Positions 63,660-64,000 of a stretch of DNA of 64,000 nucleotides are shown here, one piece after another. The position numbers were made by a program, and so were the translations under genes. The notes beneath the pieces were generated by a model. That model saw nothing but the letters and a program-made list of their open reading frames with translations. It did no database searches and had not been told where the DNA came from. The DNA comes from Rariloculus sp965263005 (lineage in GTDB: Bacteria > Pseudomonadota > Gammaproteobacteria > Steroidobacterales > Rariloculaceae): the NCBI RefSeq assembly GCF_965263005.1, contig NZ_OZ253579.1:3100001-3164000 (forward strand), given 5' to 3'. Positions within the stretch are counted from its first letter, which is position 1; every line of letters starts with the position of its first letter.

Positions 63660-64000
63660 TCAGGCGAAGCAATGTTCCTCGGCGGGATATTCGCGCTCCT
63701 TGACGGCGCGCACGTAGCGCTCAAGCCCGGCAAGCGGCGAGTCCTGCCCGGTCATGAAGTTCCGCACGAACCGCGGCGTCTTGCCGCGGGTGATTCCGAG
63801 CGCGTCGTATAGCACGAGGATCTGACCGTCGACATCAGGCCCCGCGCCGATGCCGATCACGGGCGCCGTGAGTGCGCTGGCGACCGTTCGGCCAATCTTG
63901 TTCGGGACGCACTCGAGCAGCACGATGTCTGCGCCGGCCTCCTCGAGCGCCCTGGCATCCTCGATCATCCGCTGCTCGGCGTCAGCGTCCCTGCCCTGAA
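63660..64000 (-). CDS. panB: 3-methyl-2-oxobutanoate hydroxymethyltransferase (5' end outside the window)
   Basis: The reverse strand is open from 64000 to 63660 and gives the C-terminal third of PanB: ALEEAGADIVLLECVP, IGIGAGPDVDGQILVLYDALGI, PRFVRNFM and the end RAVKEREYPAEEHCF. Makes ketopantoate; 19 bases separate it from panC, as one operon. The N-terminus lies beyond the window. Confidence 0.95.
   Translation of the reverse strand, partial: QGRDADAEQRMIEDARALEEAGADIVLLECVPNKIGRTVASALTAPVIGIGAGPDVDGQILVLYDALGITRGKTPRFVRNFMTGQDSPLAGLERYVRAVKEREYPAEEHCFA

Overview
The window reads as a chromosome segment of a high-GC gammaproteobacterium, probably an uncultured or environmental lineage. 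The main evidence is the gene string nnrD-tsaE-amidase-mutL-miaA-hfq-hflX-hflK-hflC-DUF2065-purA on the minus strand (about 44.3-56.0 kb), with queG divergent on its far side; this order is characteristic of Gammaproteobacteria. No rRNA, CRISPR array or replication origin was seen.

Region 1 (0-6.2 kb): a partial methyltransferase, a PLP-dependent decarboxylase, a HicAB and a FitAB-type (VapBC) toxin-antitoxin pair, and a fused NDH-2-like/SelD selenophosphate synthetase.

Region 2 (6201-10274): a complete 4,058-bp transposon of the IS1595 family, AT-richer than its surroundings, with 27-bp terminal inverted repeats (25/27 matched) and an 8-bp target duplication ATTTGATT. Beside its transposase it carries a Cys-rich protein, a lipoprotein, two multi-TM proteins (one SLATT-like), a 37-residue polyproline microprotein, two other small ORFs, and a tRNA gene with a leucine-type body but a serine (GGA) anticodon. 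This is the most unusual object in the window.

Region 3 (10.3-18.3 kb): a decayed defence/toxin-antitoxin island. It holds a broken P-loop ATPase gene, an uncharacterised divergent gene, MazEF, Phd/VapC, 5'-end stubs of a DNA methyltransferase, a Phd antitoxin and a DUF2779 protein, and a WYL regulator (interrupted by an in-frame TAG) next to a double AAA+ ATPase.

Region 4 (18.4-39.8 kb): secreted and envelope proteins: an NHL-repeat protein with an in-frame TGA after its signal peptide, two DUF1587/1592/1588/1585-type heme lipoproteins, a DUF1552 Tat protein, an ankyrin protein and a TonB-dependent receptor, with pntAB, a DMT transporter and a Bcr/CflA-type exporter among them.

Region 5 (39.8-56.0 kb): housekeeping genes: recQ, Fur-regulated feoAB, purA, the HflKC protease-modulating complex, hflX, hfq, miaA, mutL, amidase, tsaE, nnrD. 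Region 6 (56.0-60.5 kb) is an accessory insert of gene remnants (SLOG-like, ssb, DUF484, integrase arm domain) with two intact-looking genes, splitting nnrD from queG. Region 7 (60.5-64 kb): queG, a PPK2 kinase, panC and partial panB.

A 162-166-bp repeat with inverted ends occurs at 45.8 kb and 62.6 kb (about 90% identical internally), with a short end-fragment at 30.3 kb; it looks like a MITE or REP-like family of this genome.
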